Source of the DNA: Tidjanibacter massiliensis
Lineage (GTDB): Bacteria > Bacteroidota > Bacteroidia > Bacteroidales > Rikenellaceae
NCBI RefSeq assembly: GCF_900104605.1
Contig: NZ_LT629960.1
Location: 1,488,001 to 1,552,000 of the forward strand
Direction of reading: 5' to 3'
Length of the DNA: 64,000 bases
Position 1 is the stretch's first letter; each line of letters opens with the position of its first letter. The notes beneath the pieces are model-generated. The model was not told the origin of the DNA and ran no database searches. It was given only the letters and a program-made list of their open reading frames with translations. Shown piece by piece: positions 16,726 to 26,030 of this stretch. Made by a program: the position numbers and the translations under genes.

Positions 16726-18225
16726 TCAATAAAATGCATGGAGGTCCAACGGCCCCTCATAGGTTCCCGTCACAGCACAACCGGCATCGCTCACGAACTC
16801 GAACGTGATGACATACTCCTCGCCCGTCCGGCTCACGGTCATGGTGCCTTCGGTTATCGCCGCCTGGTCGCCGGGATAGGTACCGTCCTCGATGCGCACG
16901 TACCACGTACCGTTCGGGAACTTAGGATGCGAATAGCCGAACGCCCCCGCGCTGATATTGCCCGGAATCATGAGGCTCTCGATGCCGTTGTAATTCGCCC
17001 CCACCGTATAGGTACCGTCCGGAATATAATACTCATTGTCGTCATTGGCCCACAGGGGTTCCGTTACGAAATCGACGGTCAGCCGGTCGCCCGTCCCGGA
17101 ATAGTTGCCCAGATTGTTCGCATACGAAACGTTTTCCGACATGAACCGCATATCCCACTGCGTAAACGGCTTGTCGCGCCAGTCGCAGTTGGGGGTAACG
17201 GCAACGTAACAATGCGTCAGCGTAGTCAGTTCCATATCCTCCAGTATAGTACTCTGGAACTCCGGCTGCCCCTCCTGCGTAACAGGAATCTTGAACGGCC
17301 CGACGCCCTCCGCATCGGTCGTCACGATGATGTTGCACGAGCGGGATTCCGAGGAAGTATTGAGCACGTCGGACATTGCAATAGTGAGCAGATTATAATC
17401 GGTATTGACGGTTATCTTCAACCACTCGGCATCCGCTTCGGCCTTCCACGTGAGATTGACGGGAACCAGAGCCAACGTGATGAGACGGCCCCGATACCCC
17501 ATGACAAAACCCTCCTCCGGCAGCTCTTTGCCACCATCGTAGGTTATGGCGAGCGACGGCGGCAGCACCTTGGCCTCCTGCGTCACACGGATGGCCTTCG
17601 GGCCTACCGACTCCACGCTCGGTGTCAGGGTGACGTTCGCAGAACGTTCCGCCGTGTCGGGGTTGTCCTGCACCGTGACGGTCAACGTCGTCTCCCCTTC
17701 GGCACCTTCCGTCGCAGAGAGGGTTATCCACTCTTTGGCGGCCTCATCAATCGCGGCGCTCCAGGTAATCCCCTCGCCCGAAGCGGTCACCTTCACGCTC
17801 TGGCCTGCGGCACCCTCGGCCTCGAAAGTCAGTGCCGCCGGGTCCACCGTCAGCGAATAGACCTCCGGAGTCTCCGAACCGGCCTGCGTAACCGTCACGC
17901 TCACGGGTTCCAAGTCATCGTTATCTTTGACAGTTATCCGAATCGAAGCGGTACGTTTCTCGGCCGTCGGATTCTTGGTGACCGAGACCAGCAGTTTTCC
18001 GGCCGTCCCGTCGTCCACGGTAATCCAGTCGGCCGACGAGGGAACGGTATATTCCCACTCCACGCCGGTAGCGGTCACGGTAATCTCCTGCGGAGTCGTG
18101 TCCTCCGCACCGAAAGTAAGCGACTTGGGCGACACCTCGAGGGAAACGGTCTCTCCGCCCCCGTCTTTCGGTGTGCATGCCGCTGCAAGCAGACATGCTG
18201 CTGCGATAAATGTCAATCTCTTCAT
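16726..18225 (-). CDS. Multi-BACON domain lipoprotein, copy A
   Basis: A 499-residue lipoprotein, signal peptide ending LAAAC (Cys 17), followed by TPKDGGGE, which may act as a surface-export signal. Two clear BACON domains (about 27-115 and 120-215) carry the pattern SLTFGAEDTTPQEITVTATG ... WITVDDGTAGKLLVSV ... ITVKDNDDLEPVSVTVTQAG. A third, more divergent BACON-like domain follows (about 225-325, ending IPVTQEGQPEF). The last 170 residues are a separate domain (TLTHCYVAVTPNCDWRDKPF ... YVITFEFVSDAGCAVTGTYEG) of unknown function. BACON domains are Ig-like modules of Bacteroidota surface proteins, suspected to bind glycans or mucin or to act as spacers. It lies downstream of the propeller lipoprotein in the same operon. 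Confidence 0.85.
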   Translation of the reverse strand: MKRLTFIAAACLLAAACTPKDGGGETVSLEVSPKSLTFGAEDTTPQEITVTATGVEWEYTVPSSADWITVDDGTAGKLLVSVTKNPTAEKRTASIRITVKDNDDLEPVSVTVTQAGSETPEVYSLTVDPAALTFEAEGAAGQSVKVTASGEGITWSAAIDEAAKEWITLSATEGAEGETTLTVTVQDNPDTAERSANVTLTPSVESVGPKAIRVTQEAKVLPPSLAITYDGGKELPEEGFVMGYRGRLITLALVPVNLTWKAEADAEWLKITVNTDYNLLTIAMSDVLNTSSESRSCNIIVTTDAEGVGPFKIPVTQEGQPEFQSTILEDMELTTLTHCYVAVTPNCDWRDKPFTQWDMRFMSENVSYANNLGNYSGTGDRLTVDFVTEPLWANDDNEYYIPDGTYTVGANYNGIESLMIPGNISAGAFGYSHPKFPNGTWYVRIEDGTYPGDQAAITEGTMTVSRTGEEYVITFEFVSDAGCAVTGTYEGPLDLHAFY

Positions 18226-18250
18226 ATCCGGTTCATTTTATCAGATTAGG

Positions 18251-19729
18251 TTATTTTTCAAGAGGCGGAGCGATGTACCAATTGATGAACGAAGTTCCCA
18301 TTGCCGATGCTTGCGCCGAAGTACCGAAAACGAATTTGCCGTCCGCCGAGATACGGTTGATGTAACCGGCCGGGATGATGATGCCGTAGTTGTCATATAC
18401 CCACTCCTGCGTGCTGCCCAGGTCGGTGCCCGTATTCAGGTCGTACACCGCACCCGACGAGATGCCCAGCGTACCGATGCCGATAAAGCCGATGCCGTCG
18501 TCGGTCACGTGTATTCCGGAGGATTCGCCGTAATCCTCCACAATGACGGAGGTCTCCGTCTCGGTATTGTAAAAGGCGGCGGTCTGTACGCAGACTACCG
18601 ACTGCCTGTCGTCGGCCGGCGTTTCCGTACGATACGTACCGGCTATCCATTTACCCGAGGGGCTTACCTTGGTAAGCTGTGCCTGACAGGTAAAGCCGTT
18701 CACGACGTTATAGTCATACTCCTCGCCGTCCCTTATCAACTTAACGGACGTCACTTCCCGCACGTCATCGCCTACCCATCTCGGCTTTGCGGTATTCGCG
18801 CCTTCGTTCCGCCAGTAAAGCATGCCGAAGTCGGAGTTCTCCCAGGAGGTGCCGTAGATAATCTCGCCGTTGGCCGAAATGCCGCGGGCCATGACACCGT
18901 ACCATATCTCCTCATTCCGGTAATTCAGGTCGGGCAGCGGCAGTTCCTGCGCCACACCGTCCGTCCACAGCAACGGTTTGCAAAGCCCCTTTCCTATAAC
19001 ATCTTCACGCGCATAACCTACCCAATACACACCGTCGGCCGAAGTTCCCTGTATGGTCGGTTCACTACGGAATCCTTCCACCGCCTCCAGTTTGGTGATA
19101 TTCCCTTCCAGGTCGCAGACGAACGTTCCGCCCTGGTTGCCGTCCACGATGAACAGCAGTCCCTGGTCGCTGATGCACATCGTCTGCGTCATGAAATACA
19201 GAGTTTCCGGATAAGGACCGAATTCATAAACTTCGTCCGTCTCCAAATCGATGATGGTAGGAGATTTCAGGAAAGAGTCGTCCGCAGCGATAGAAACCGT
19301 ATAACCGCCCACATAGCGGCCGCTGGGCGACATGGCGCCGTTCTGCGAAAAATAGTCCACTTTACGGAAGCGTGCGAACGCCCCGTCCTGCGAAAGCTGG
19401 CGAACCGTTATTTCCTGCACCGCCTGCCCGGCCGTCACCGTAAGGACGGCACTCCTTTCGCTATCCATACCGTTGTCTTCTACCGTAACGGTCAATACCC
19501 GGTCATCGGTACGTTCCGCCTTTACCCAGGTGGCACCCGCTTCGACCGTCCACTCCGCCGGAGAGGCCTTCACGTCGATTTCGAGCGGCTGATTGCCCTC
19601 CGCCAGGAACGAACAGAGATTCTGTCCGATTTTCACATACTGCACCTCCTCGCCGCTATCGGTCGTACAGGCAACAAGCGCCACACATGCCAACAGCAGC
19701 ATACTGCCGGCAAACACATTCTTTCTCAT
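18251..19729 (-). CDS. BACON plus beta-propeller-like lipoprotein, copy A
   Basis: A 492-residue lipoprotein with signal peptide ending LVAC (Cys 21). An N-terminal BACON domain (about 30-115: FLAEGNQPLEIDVKASPAEW, GATWVKAERT, AVLTVTAGQAVQEITVRQL) is followed by a repeated beta-blade region: AMSPSGRYVGGYTVSI, CISDQGLLFIVDG, GTSADGVYWVGYA, GISANGEIIYGTSW, KVSPSGKWIAGTY, RISADGKFVFGTS. The recurring S-x-[SAD]-G-x-[YFW] pattern indicates a propeller of about six to seven blades. It is the first gene of the operon. Trp at 'GTSWENS' is the position that is a stop codon in copy B. Probably surface-exposed; ligand unknown. Confidence 0.85.
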   Translation of the reverse strand: MRKNVFAGSMLLLACVALVACTTDSGEEVQYVKIGQNLCSFLAEGNQPLEIDVKASPAEWTVEAGATWVKAERTDDRVLTVTVEDNGMDSERSAVLTVTAGQAVQEITVRQLSQDGAFARFRKVDYFSQNGAMSPSGRYVGGYTVSIAADDSFLKSPTIIDLETDEVYEFGPYPETLYFMTQTMCISDQGLLFIVDGNQGGTFVCDLEGNITKLEAVEGFRSEPTIQGTSADGVYWVGYAREDVIGKGLCKPLLWTDGVAQELPLPDLNYRNEEIWYGVMARGISANGEIIYGTSWENSDFGMLYWRNEGANTAKPRWVGDDVREVTSVKLIRDGEEYDYNVVNGFTCQAQLTKVSPSGKWIAGTYRTETPADDRQSVVCVQTAAFYNTETETSVIVEDYGESSGIHVTDDGIGFIGIGTLGISSGAVYDLNTGTDLGSTQEWVYDNYGIIIPAGYINRISADGKFVFGTSAQASAMGTSFINWYIAPPLEK

Positions 19730-19782
19730 AACGGTTAATAATTTTAGTTAGACTGCATGAGAGCCTACATCTCATGTGTTGG

Positions 19783-19790
19783 CAAATATA
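19783..19790 (-). promoter_or_regulatory. -7 element, BACON operon copy A
   Basis: CAAATATA on plus is TATATTTG on minus, a match to TAnnTTTG, 54 bases upstream of the start codon in an AT-rich stretch. The same octamer stands before copy B. Confidence 0.65.
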
Positions 19791-19938
19791 TTGATAAAAT
19801 TAAATAAATATATATCATCTTAAAATAATCACATATTTGTTCTATAATATATCATTCTATAACTTCAGCAAAAAAATACACACATACTTATATAAGCCAC
19901 AACACAAATCCTTCTTTCCGCCTCATTCGCCATGGGAC

Positions 19939-19983
19939 AAAAAAATTCCCGGCAGGAGAGGGTAATATCCCCTCCTGTCGGGA
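19939..19983 (-). terminator. Terminator of BACON operon copy B
   Basis: A hairpin identical to that of copy A (stems 19947-19958 and 19972-19983) with a seven-base T-run on the minus strand. Confidence 0.85.
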
Positions 19984-20021
19984 AAGCGCATGCCTTACCG
20001 CGCGATGAAACGCATTATGCC

Positions 20022-21524
20022 TCAGGCATCCGGATAAAGGTCCAGGGCTCCCTCATACGTCCCTGTCACAGCGAAACCGGCATCGCTCACGAACTCGAAC
20101 GTGATGACATACTCCTCGCCCGTCCGGCTCACGGTCATGGTGCCTTCGGTTATCGCCGCCTGGTCGCCGGGATAGGCATCGTCCTCGATGCGTACGTACC
20201 ACGTACCGTTCGGGAAAGTCGGGTGCGAATAGCCGAACGCCCCCGCGCTGATGCCCGGTTCCAAAGCCTCCGTCGTGTCATAACTGAAATTGGGACGCAC
20301 CGTATAGGTACCCTCCGGGAGATAATACTCCCTGTCATCGTTTACCCAAACAGGCTCCGTCGCCATACAAACAGTCAAACGGTCGCCCGTCCCGAAATAT
20401 GCCCCTTTGGAATTTTCAAAGGTAAGCCCCTCGCTCATGAACCTCAGTTCCCACCACGTAAACGGCTTATCGCGCCAGTCACAGTTAGGCTGCAGGTTCG
20501 CACGACAATGAGTCAGCGTAGTCAGTTCCACATCCTCCAGAATGGTGCTCTGGAAATCGGGCTTTCCTTCCTGCGTAACAGGAATCTCGAACGGCCCGAT
20601 ACCCTCCGCATCGGTCGTCACGATGATACGGCCGGTACGCGGTTCGGACGATTCATTTATCTCTTCATTCATCAAGATTTCGATGAAATTCTTATCGTCG
20701 CTCGAATAGGCATTGATGTCCAGCCAGGCCGCATCCGCCCTGGCCGACCAGGTCAGGCTGACGGGCGTCAGGTCGATACGGGCGAAACCGCCCTTGTATT
20801 CCAACACGATGCCCTCCTCCGGTACGTCGCCGCCGTTGTAAGTCATCGTCAGCGACGGCGGCAGCACCTTGGCCTCCTGTGTCACGCGGATGGCCTTCGG
20901 GCCTGCCGATTCCACACTCGGCGTCAGGGTGACGTTCGCAGAACGTTCCGCCGTGTCGGGGTTGTCCTGCACTGTGACGGTCAGCGTCGTCTCCCCCTCG
21001 CTTCCTTCCGTCGTCGAAAGGGTTATCCACTCTTTGGCGGCCTCATCAACCGCGGCGCTCCAGGTAATCCCCTCGCCCGAAGCGGTCACCTTCACGCTCT
21101 GGCCTGCGGCACCCTCGGCCTCGAAAGTCAGTGCCGCCGGGTCTACCGTCAGCGAATAGACCTCCGGAGTCTCAGAACCGGCCTGCGTAACCGTCACGCT
21201 CACGGGTTCCAAATCATCGTTATCTTTGGCAGTTATCCGAATCGAAGCGGTACGTTTCTCGGCTGTCGGATTCTTGGCGACCGAGACCAGCAGTTTTCCG
21301 GCCGTCCCGTCGTCCACGGTAATCCAGTCGGCCGACGAAGGAACGGCATATTCCCACTCCACGCCGGTGGCGGTCACGGTAATCTCCTGCGGAGTCGTAT
21401 CCTCTGCACCGAAAGTAAGCGACTTGGGCGACACCTCGAGGGAAGCGGTCTCTCCGCCCCCGTCCTGCGGCGTACATGCGGCGGCGAACATACAGGCCGC
21501 CGCGATGAATAAAATCTTCTTCAT
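20022..21524 (-). CDS. Multi-BACON domain lipoprotein, copy B
   Basis: A 500-residue paralogue of the 16726-18225 gene with signal peptide ending FAAAC and the same domain order: two BACON domains, a divergent third BACON-like domain, and a C-terminal domain ending YVITFEFVSDAGFAVTGTYEG. BACON domains 1-2 differ from copy A at only a few residues. The third domain and the part after it (MTYNGGDVPEEGIVLEYKGG, MATEPVWVNDDREYYLPEG) are diverged, and the last 60 residues are again almost the same. The mosaic pattern points to duplication followed by conversion of the ends or diversification of the centre. Its upstream operon partner carries a premature stop, but this gene is intact. Confidence 0.85.
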   Translation of the reverse strand: MKKILFIAAACMFAAACTPQDGGGETASLEVSPKSLTFGAEDTTPQEITVTATGVEWEYAVPSSADWITVDDGTAGKLLVSVAKNPTAEKRTASIRITAKDNDDLEPVSVTVTQAGSETPEVYSLTVDPAALTFEAEGAAGQSVKVTASGEGITWSAAVDEAAKEWITLSTTEGSEGETTLTVTVQDNPDTAERSANVTLTPSVESAGPKAIRVTQEAKVLPPSLTMTYNGGDVPEEGIVLEYKGGFARIDLTPVSLTWSARADAAWLDINAYSSDDKNFIEILMNEEINESSEPRTGRIIVTTDAEGIGPFEIPVTQEGKPDFQSTILEDVELTTLTHCRANLQPNCDWRDKPFTWWELRFMSEGLTFENSKGAYFGTGDRLTVCMATEPVWVNDDREYYLPEGTYTVRPNFSYDTTEALEPGISAGAFGYSHPTFPNGTWYVRIEDDAYPGDQAAITEGTMTVSRTGEEYVITFEFVSDAGFAVTGTYEGALDLYPDA

Positions 21525-21550
21525 GGTCGTATCTATTTAGGTTAACACAG

Positions 21551-23029
21551 TTATTTCGCACGAGGCGGGGCGATGTACCAGTTGATGAAGCTGGTACCGC
21601 CGGCAGACGACTGCGCCGAAGTACCCAGCACATACCTGCCGTCCGCCGAAATATGGTTGATGTAACCGCCGGGAATGACGATGCCGTAGGTATCGTACAC
21701 CCAATCCTGCGTATCGCCCAGGTCCGTATGCGTATTCAGGTCGTAAACTTTGCCGGCCGATACGCCGAGGGTACCGATACCGATGAAGCCGATGCCGTCG
21801 TCGGTAACGTGTACTCCCGTAGTCTCGCCGTAATCCTCCACTATCGTGGTCGTTCCGGTCTCGGTATTATAAAAAGCCGCCGCATAGGTATATTCCACAT
21901 ACTGCCTGTTGGCCGACGGGGTTTCCGTCCGGTATGTAGTGGCTATCCATTTCCCGGAAGGACTGATTTTGGTAAGCTGTGCCTGACATATGCAACCGTT
22001 CACCAGGTTGTAATCGTACTCCGTACCATCCTGATACTGCATCACCGTCGGGGTGATTTCGCGTACATCCTCGCCTACCCACTGCGGCCGGCCGAAACCG
22101 GCACCCTCCTTTTCCCAATAGAGCATGCCGTAGTCGCTGTTATCTCAGGAAGTACCGTAAATCACCTCCCCGTTGGCAGAGATGCTCCGTGCCATGACAC
22201 CGGCCCGCAGCTCCTCTTCCCTGTAATTCTTCTCCGGGAGGGACAGTTCCTGTGCCGCCCCGTCTATCCACAGAAGAGGATAATAGAGTCCGCCGGCCTC
22301 TTTTTTGCCGAATCCTACCCAAAAATTTCCATCGGCAGAGGTACCCTGTATTTCAGGCCGGAACTGAAAATCCGCAGGCGCCTCCGGTATGAAGATGTCT
22401 CCGTTGAGGTCGATGGCTATCTGGCCGCCGTTCGTACCGTCGCTGATGAACAGCAAACCCTGGTCGGTAACGGCCATCGTCTGATGCAGTGCATAGACCG
22501 ATTCGGGATAGGGTCCAAACTGATGCCATTCGTCCGTCTCAAGGTCCACGATGGTCGGAGAGTATTGGTAAGAGTCATCCGGCGCGATGGAGATGACGAA
22601 ACCGCCGGCATACCTGCCGCTGGGCGACATCGCCGCCCCCATGGAAAAAGTGTCGAGCTTGCGGAAACGGGCGAAGGCACCGTCCGCCGCCAACTGCCGG
22701 ATACCTATCTCCTGCACCGCCTGCCCGGCCGTCACCGTCAGGACGGCACTCCTTTCGCTACCCGTATCGTTATCCTCCACCGTGACGGTCAGCGTCCGGT
22801 CAGCGGTACGTTCCGCCTTCACCCAGGTGGCACCCGCTTCGACCGTCCACTCCGCCGGAGAAGCCTTCACGTCGATTTCGAGCGGCTGATTGCCCTCCGC
22901 CAGGAACGAACAGAGATTCTGTCCGATTTTCACATACTGCACCTCCTCGCCGCCACCGGTCGTGCAGGAAGCAAGCGACATGCAGGCCAGCAACGCCAGC
23001 ATGCCGCCTGCAAAAAATTTCTTCGTCAT
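21551..23029 (-). pseudogene. BACON plus beta-propeller-like lipoprotein, copy B, interrupted by an in-frame TGA
   Basis: Paralogue of 18251-19729. Start at 23029 (MTKKFFAGGMLALLACMSLASC, lipobox LASC); a longer start at 23092 is rejected. The frame runs to TGA at 22145-22147 and then continues in the same frame from 22144 to 21551. Copy A has TGG (Trp) at this position: GTS-W-ENSDFGMLYW against GTS-stop-DNSDYGMLYW. No frameshift is involved; one G-to-A change explains it. The N-terminal product would keep the BACON domain and about half the propeller. The downstream part still looks like coding sequence, so the mutation is recent, a sequencing error, or read through. Confidence 0.85.
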
Positions 23030-23099
23030 AAATAGTGATAGATAGTAATTAAGTAATAACTCCACGCCATGAAACACGGAATCCTGTTTCATGTATTTG

Positions 23100-23107
23100 C
23101 AAATATA
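23100..23107 (-). promoter_or_regulatory. -7 element, BACON operon copy B
   Basis: CAAATATA (minus TATATTTG) about 70 bases before the start codon, the same octamer as in copy A. Confidence 0.65.
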
Positions 23108-23374
23108 CCCATAAAAACCAATATTAATTTATGATTTTTTAAATATAAACACATTCGTTCCGGCAAGATAAATATCCATTCACGACCGATGAAAATAACA
23201 CAAACCGGCACATACATACCGATTTCGGCACCGACAGCACCTTACCTGGAAATATTTACCACAGACAAACCGCCTGTCTCCGGCTCCAAGACGCCGCATC
23301 ATATCCCGTGCGGCAGATACACGCAACGGAGGCAAAGCCCTGCCCCTGCCTGCACGCGAGCAAAACGAACGATA
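23108..23374. other. Intergenic, AT-rich then GC-rich
   Basis: AT-rich to about 23175 (upstream promoter region of copy B), then ordinary GC-rich sequence. Short plus-strand ORFs here are shadows of the DUF4491 gene or low complexity. No gene is supported. Confidence 0.5.
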
Positions 23375-23692
23375 TCAGGATTTACGGCGCGGATTTTCCG
23401 GGAACCACCCCTTGCGCACACGTTCCCGCTGCTGGAAAACTTCGAGGATACTCCAGAACGAAGAGAACGCGACGACGCCGAAAAGTATCGAAAGCACCAG
23501 CCCCTCCACGCAGACGGAAAGCGCTGCGGCGGCGATGCCGAGCACGAGAAACATCCACCACGAACGCGTACCGAACCAATACTCCGCCTTGATGACGAGC
23601 GGATGGAAAAGTCCGATGATAAGAAACGTAAAGATGCCGACCGTCAGTCCGGTCAGGCGATATTCCGAAAGAAAGGAGATGACAGCCTCCAT
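23375..23692 (-). CDS. DUF4491 family small membrane protein
   Basis: A 105-residue protein with three hydrophobic segments: LTGLTVGIFTFLIIGLFHPLVI, WWMFLVLGIAAAALSVCVEG and LVLSILFGVVAFSSFWSILEVF. The strongly conserved signature FHPLVIKAEYWFGT and the C-terminal SSFWSILEVFQQRERVRKGW tail are those of DUF4491, common in Bacteroidota and some Firmicutes and of unknown function. ATG at 23692 (MEAVISF) is chosen over a TTG three codons earlier. Confidence 0.8.
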   Translation of the reverse strand: MEAVISFLSEYRLTGLTVGIFTFLIIGLFHPLVIKAEYWFGTRSWWMFLVLGIAAAALSVCVEGLVLSILFGVVAFSSFWSILEVFQQRERVRKGWFPENPRRKS

Positions 23693-23749
23693 TTCACCCA
23701 AACGTTAATACCCGCCGCACAACGAAGCGGGCCTGTTCCACACTAAAAA

Positions 23750-24586
23750 TCACCCGGCAGCTTCCGGCGACACGTCGCCGTACGCCTCCGCCACGAAAGA
23801 GAGAAGCGCATCGGCCGCCGCCGCGGGTTCTTCGACGAAGCCCATGTGCCCGGAGTTTTCGAGCCATACCGCACGAGCCTGGGGCTGGTTCCGGATAACT
23901 TCCGCAGCCGTCTCCGGCGTCACATACTCGTCGTACCGGCCGAAAAGCATCATCTGCGGAACACCGCTTCCGCGCATCGTCCCGTTCAGGTCGTGCCGGT
24001 CGCGGATACCCTTCAGCACGGCCACGATTCCCGCATCCTCCGTCAGGGTTATCTGGTCCGAGAGCTCCTCCACTGCCCACGCCAACCGCTTGCGGTTCTG
24101 CGGAGCGAACCCCACATGGGGGAAACTCCGGGCGATAAGCTCCTTCTTGCCCCCCTCGATGAGGTGTATCTCCCGCAGACGGTCCTCCCGCTTCTTCTCC
24201 GAATCGGGGTTCGGCGTGGAGTGGAACAGCACGAGGCCGGCAAACGCCTCCGGATATTTGCGCAGCATCTCCAGCGCCACGTAACCGCCCATCGAGTGAC
24301 CGACCACGACGGCACGCCCTATGCCGAGCGTCTCCATCGCGGCATGTACCGTATCGGCCATGAACTCCATAGTGTGCACCTCGCCCTTCACCTCCGAGAT
24401 GCCGTGTCCCGGGAGGTCGGCCGCAACCACCCGCACCTGCGGCGCGAGCAGCTCCGTGAACCTGTCCCATACATCAAGCGACTCCAGATAGCCGTGCAGC
24501 AACACCACCGTCCGTTCGCCCTCCAACGTATCGCTCACCCGGACCGCGCAACCGCCGGCCATGATGAATTTCTCTTCCTTAACCAT
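23750..24586 (-). CDS. Alpha/beta-hydrolase
   Basis: A 278-residue alpha/beta-hydrolase fold protein. The oxyanion-hole region is VVLLHGYLES, the nucleophile elbow is GHSMGGYVAL (Ser), the acid is in LFGRYDEYV and the catalytic His in LENSGHMGFVEEP. There is no signal peptide, so it is cytosolic. Esterase, lipase or C-C hydrolase activity cannot be told apart from sequence. It lies 57 bp upstream of the DUF4491 gene on the same strand. Confidence 0.85.
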   Translation of the reverse strand: MVKEEKFIMAGGCAVRVSDTLEGERTVVLLHGYLESLDVWDRFTELLAPQVRVVAADLPGHGISEVKGEVHTMEFMADTVHAAMETLGIGRAVVVGHSMGGYVALEMLRKYPEAFAGLVLFHSTPNPDSEKKREDRLREIHLIEGGKKELIARSFPHVGFAPQNRKRLAWAVEELSDQITLTEDAGIVAVLKGIRDRHDLNGTMRGSGVPQMMLFGRYDEYVTPETAAEVIRNQPQARAVWLENSGHMGFVEEPAAAADALLSFVAEAYGDVSPEAAG

Positions 24587-24659
24587 ATCCGACCATCAAC
24601 AGACAAAGCCGTCTCCCTGCGGAACGGCCCACACTACCCATCCATCCGAAAGCTGCCGG

Positions 24660-24872
24660 TTACCCTACCGACTCCTCTCCGTCATCGAAGTAATCGAAGA
24701 CCGACTCCTTTTTGGATAGGGACAGCGACATCTCCTCCTCGTCGTCCCCATCGTACACGGAATAACGCTCCCGACCACCCTTCTTCGCGGGCGCGAGTTT
24801 CGTACTTCTGCGCAAATCGTCCGAATCGGACCGGTTCCCGCCCGGTCTCCGGACATCCCTGATAGATTTCAT
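24660..24872 (-). CDS. Small charged protein of unknown function
   Basis: A 70-residue ORF with a basic N-terminal half (MKSIRDVRRPGGNRSDSDDLRRSTKLAPAKKGG) and a strongly acidic C-terminal half (DGDDEEEMSLSLSKKESVFDYFDDGEES). No domain is recognised and no membrane segment is present. The polarity of charge and a clean ATG make it plausible as a real small protein, but it could be spurious. Confidence 0.5.
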   Translation of the reverse strand: MKSIRDVRRPGGNRSDSDDLRRSTKLAPAKKGGRERYSVYDGDDEEEMSLSLSKKESVFDYFDDGEESVG

Positions 24873-24996
24873 CGTAGTGTAAAAACTGAAAATTCCTTAC
24901 GCTCCGGCTGCTGTCCCGCAAAATACCTGCCAGGGCACAAAGCCGCCGCACACGGTGCAATGTTAGAAAAATTTTCCGAACCGGCACGACGCCGTC

Positions 24997-25800
24997 TCAA
25001 AAATTTTCCGGTCTGAAAACACCCGAATAGACCCTGCGGGCCGGCCCCGTAAGCCTCACATCAGAGAACCGCCCCCCGACGACGTCGAACGCCACATTCA
25101 GCAGTCCGCCGCGCACCTGCACATCGATGCTCCGCACCTGCGGAAAACGCACGCGGGAAGCCACTACGGCAGCGGCTACCGAACCGGTTCCGCAGGCCAG
25201 CGTCTCGTCTTCGACACCCCGCTCGTAGGTACGCACCTTCAGCGTCCCCTCGCCGGCGACCTCGACGAAATTGACATTCACGCCTCCCGTCCCGGCGAAA
25301 GCGGGCAGGTTCCGCACACGGCGTCCCTCACCCCGCACGTCCACCCGCTCCACGTCTTCCACGAAACGGACGTAATGGGGCGACCCCGTATCGACAAAGT
25401 ATCCCTCCTCCGCTTCGGCAAAGCCGTGCGGCTCGGTCATTCCCAAGGCGATACGCCCCGCATCGTCCCCGCAGGCGAGCACCTCGGCCCGGTGAAGGCC
25501 GTCCACCGCAGCAAACGCCATCCTTTCGCCCGCCGCACCGGCATGCCGGGCGAAAAGCGCCATGCAGCGGCCGCCATTGCCGCACATGGTCGCCTCGGGC
25601 CCGTCGGAATTGAAGTACCGCATGCGGAAATCCGCCCCGCACTCCTCTTCCAGAAGCATGAGCCCGTCGGCACCTATTCCGAACCGGCGGTCGCATAGGG
25701 CGGCCACCAAAGCGGGACGGGGCTCGAACACCCTTTCCCGGTTATCTATTATCACGAAGTCGTTGCCTGCGCCTTCGTACTTTCCGAATTCTATCTGCAT
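24997..25800 (-). CDS. dapF: Diaminopimelate epimerase
   Basis: A 267-residue DapF. The N-terminus is KYEGAGNDFVIIDN. The first catalytic Cys is in TMCGNGGRCMALFARHAG and the second in DETLACGTGSVAAAVVA. NVNFVEV and TYERGVEDETL are also typical. It converts LL- to meso-diaminopimelate for lysine and peptidoglycan. The ATG at 25800 (MQIEFGKYEG) is chosen over an upstream in-frame ATG that adds 16 non-homologous residues. Confidence 0.95.
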   Translation of the reverse strand: MQIEFGKYEGAGNDFVIIDNRERVFEPRPALVAALCDRRFGIGADGLMLLEEECGADFRMRYFNSDGPEATMCGNGGRCMALFARHAGAAGERMAFAAVDGLHRAEVLACGDDAGRIALGMTEPHGFAEAEEGYFVDTGSPHYVRFVEDVERVDVRGEGRRVRNLPAFAGTGGVNVNFVEVAGEGTLKVRTYERGVEDETLACGTGSVAAAVVASRVRFPQVRSIDVQVRGGLLNVAFDVVGGRFSDVRLTGPARRVYSGVFRPENF

Positions 25801-25995
25801 GTGTGCAAATTTACGATTATTCCCGAGCCTGCCGCAACTTCCGGCCAAAAATCCCTACATGGGGTCATCCCCCCGCCGGAGATGCGCAGCCTCCGGAGAA
25901 AAAAGAACGGAAAATGCACGGAATTTGCTCTTTGCCGGGCAGGCACGGCCACGCAAAATCGAAACGGGTACGGTCGCATCCTCCGCAAGAATTAC

Positions 25996-26003
25996 TACCT
26001 TTG
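25996..26003 (+). promoter_or_regulatory. -7 element of the nitroreductase-tamL transcript
   Basis: TACCTTTG matches TAnnTTTG, 27 bases before the start codon at 26031. No clear TTTG was found at -33. Confidence 0.55.
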
Positions 26004-26030
26004 TACGGATTGTACCATAAAAACACGACG

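Larger units (their letters stand above)
16641..23107. repeat. Tandem duplication of a two-gene BACON lipoprotein operon (copies A and B, about 3.3 kb period)
   Basis: Copy A spans 16641-19938 and copy B 19939-23107, both on the minus strand. Each has the same order: -7 element CAAATATA (minus TATATTTG), propeller-type BACON lipoprotein, multi-BACON lipoprotein, terminator hairpin. The terminators start 3300 bp apart. The first two BACON domains and last 60 residues of the second gene, and the BACON part of the first gene, are nearly identical at the DNA level between copies. The middle and propeller regions are clearly diverged. Confidence 0.9.

Noticed and set aside
16726-18249. Long plus-strand ORFs antisense to the BACON genes (for example 519 residues at 16690-18249)
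   Set aside because: They mirror the minus-strand genes, are His/Arg-rich and lack domains; the minus frames have signal peptides and BACON repeats.
22145-22147. Selenocysteine recoding of the TGA in copy B
   Set aside because: The paralogue has Trp, not Cys, at this place, and the protein is an extracellular lipoprotein; a nonsense change is simpler.
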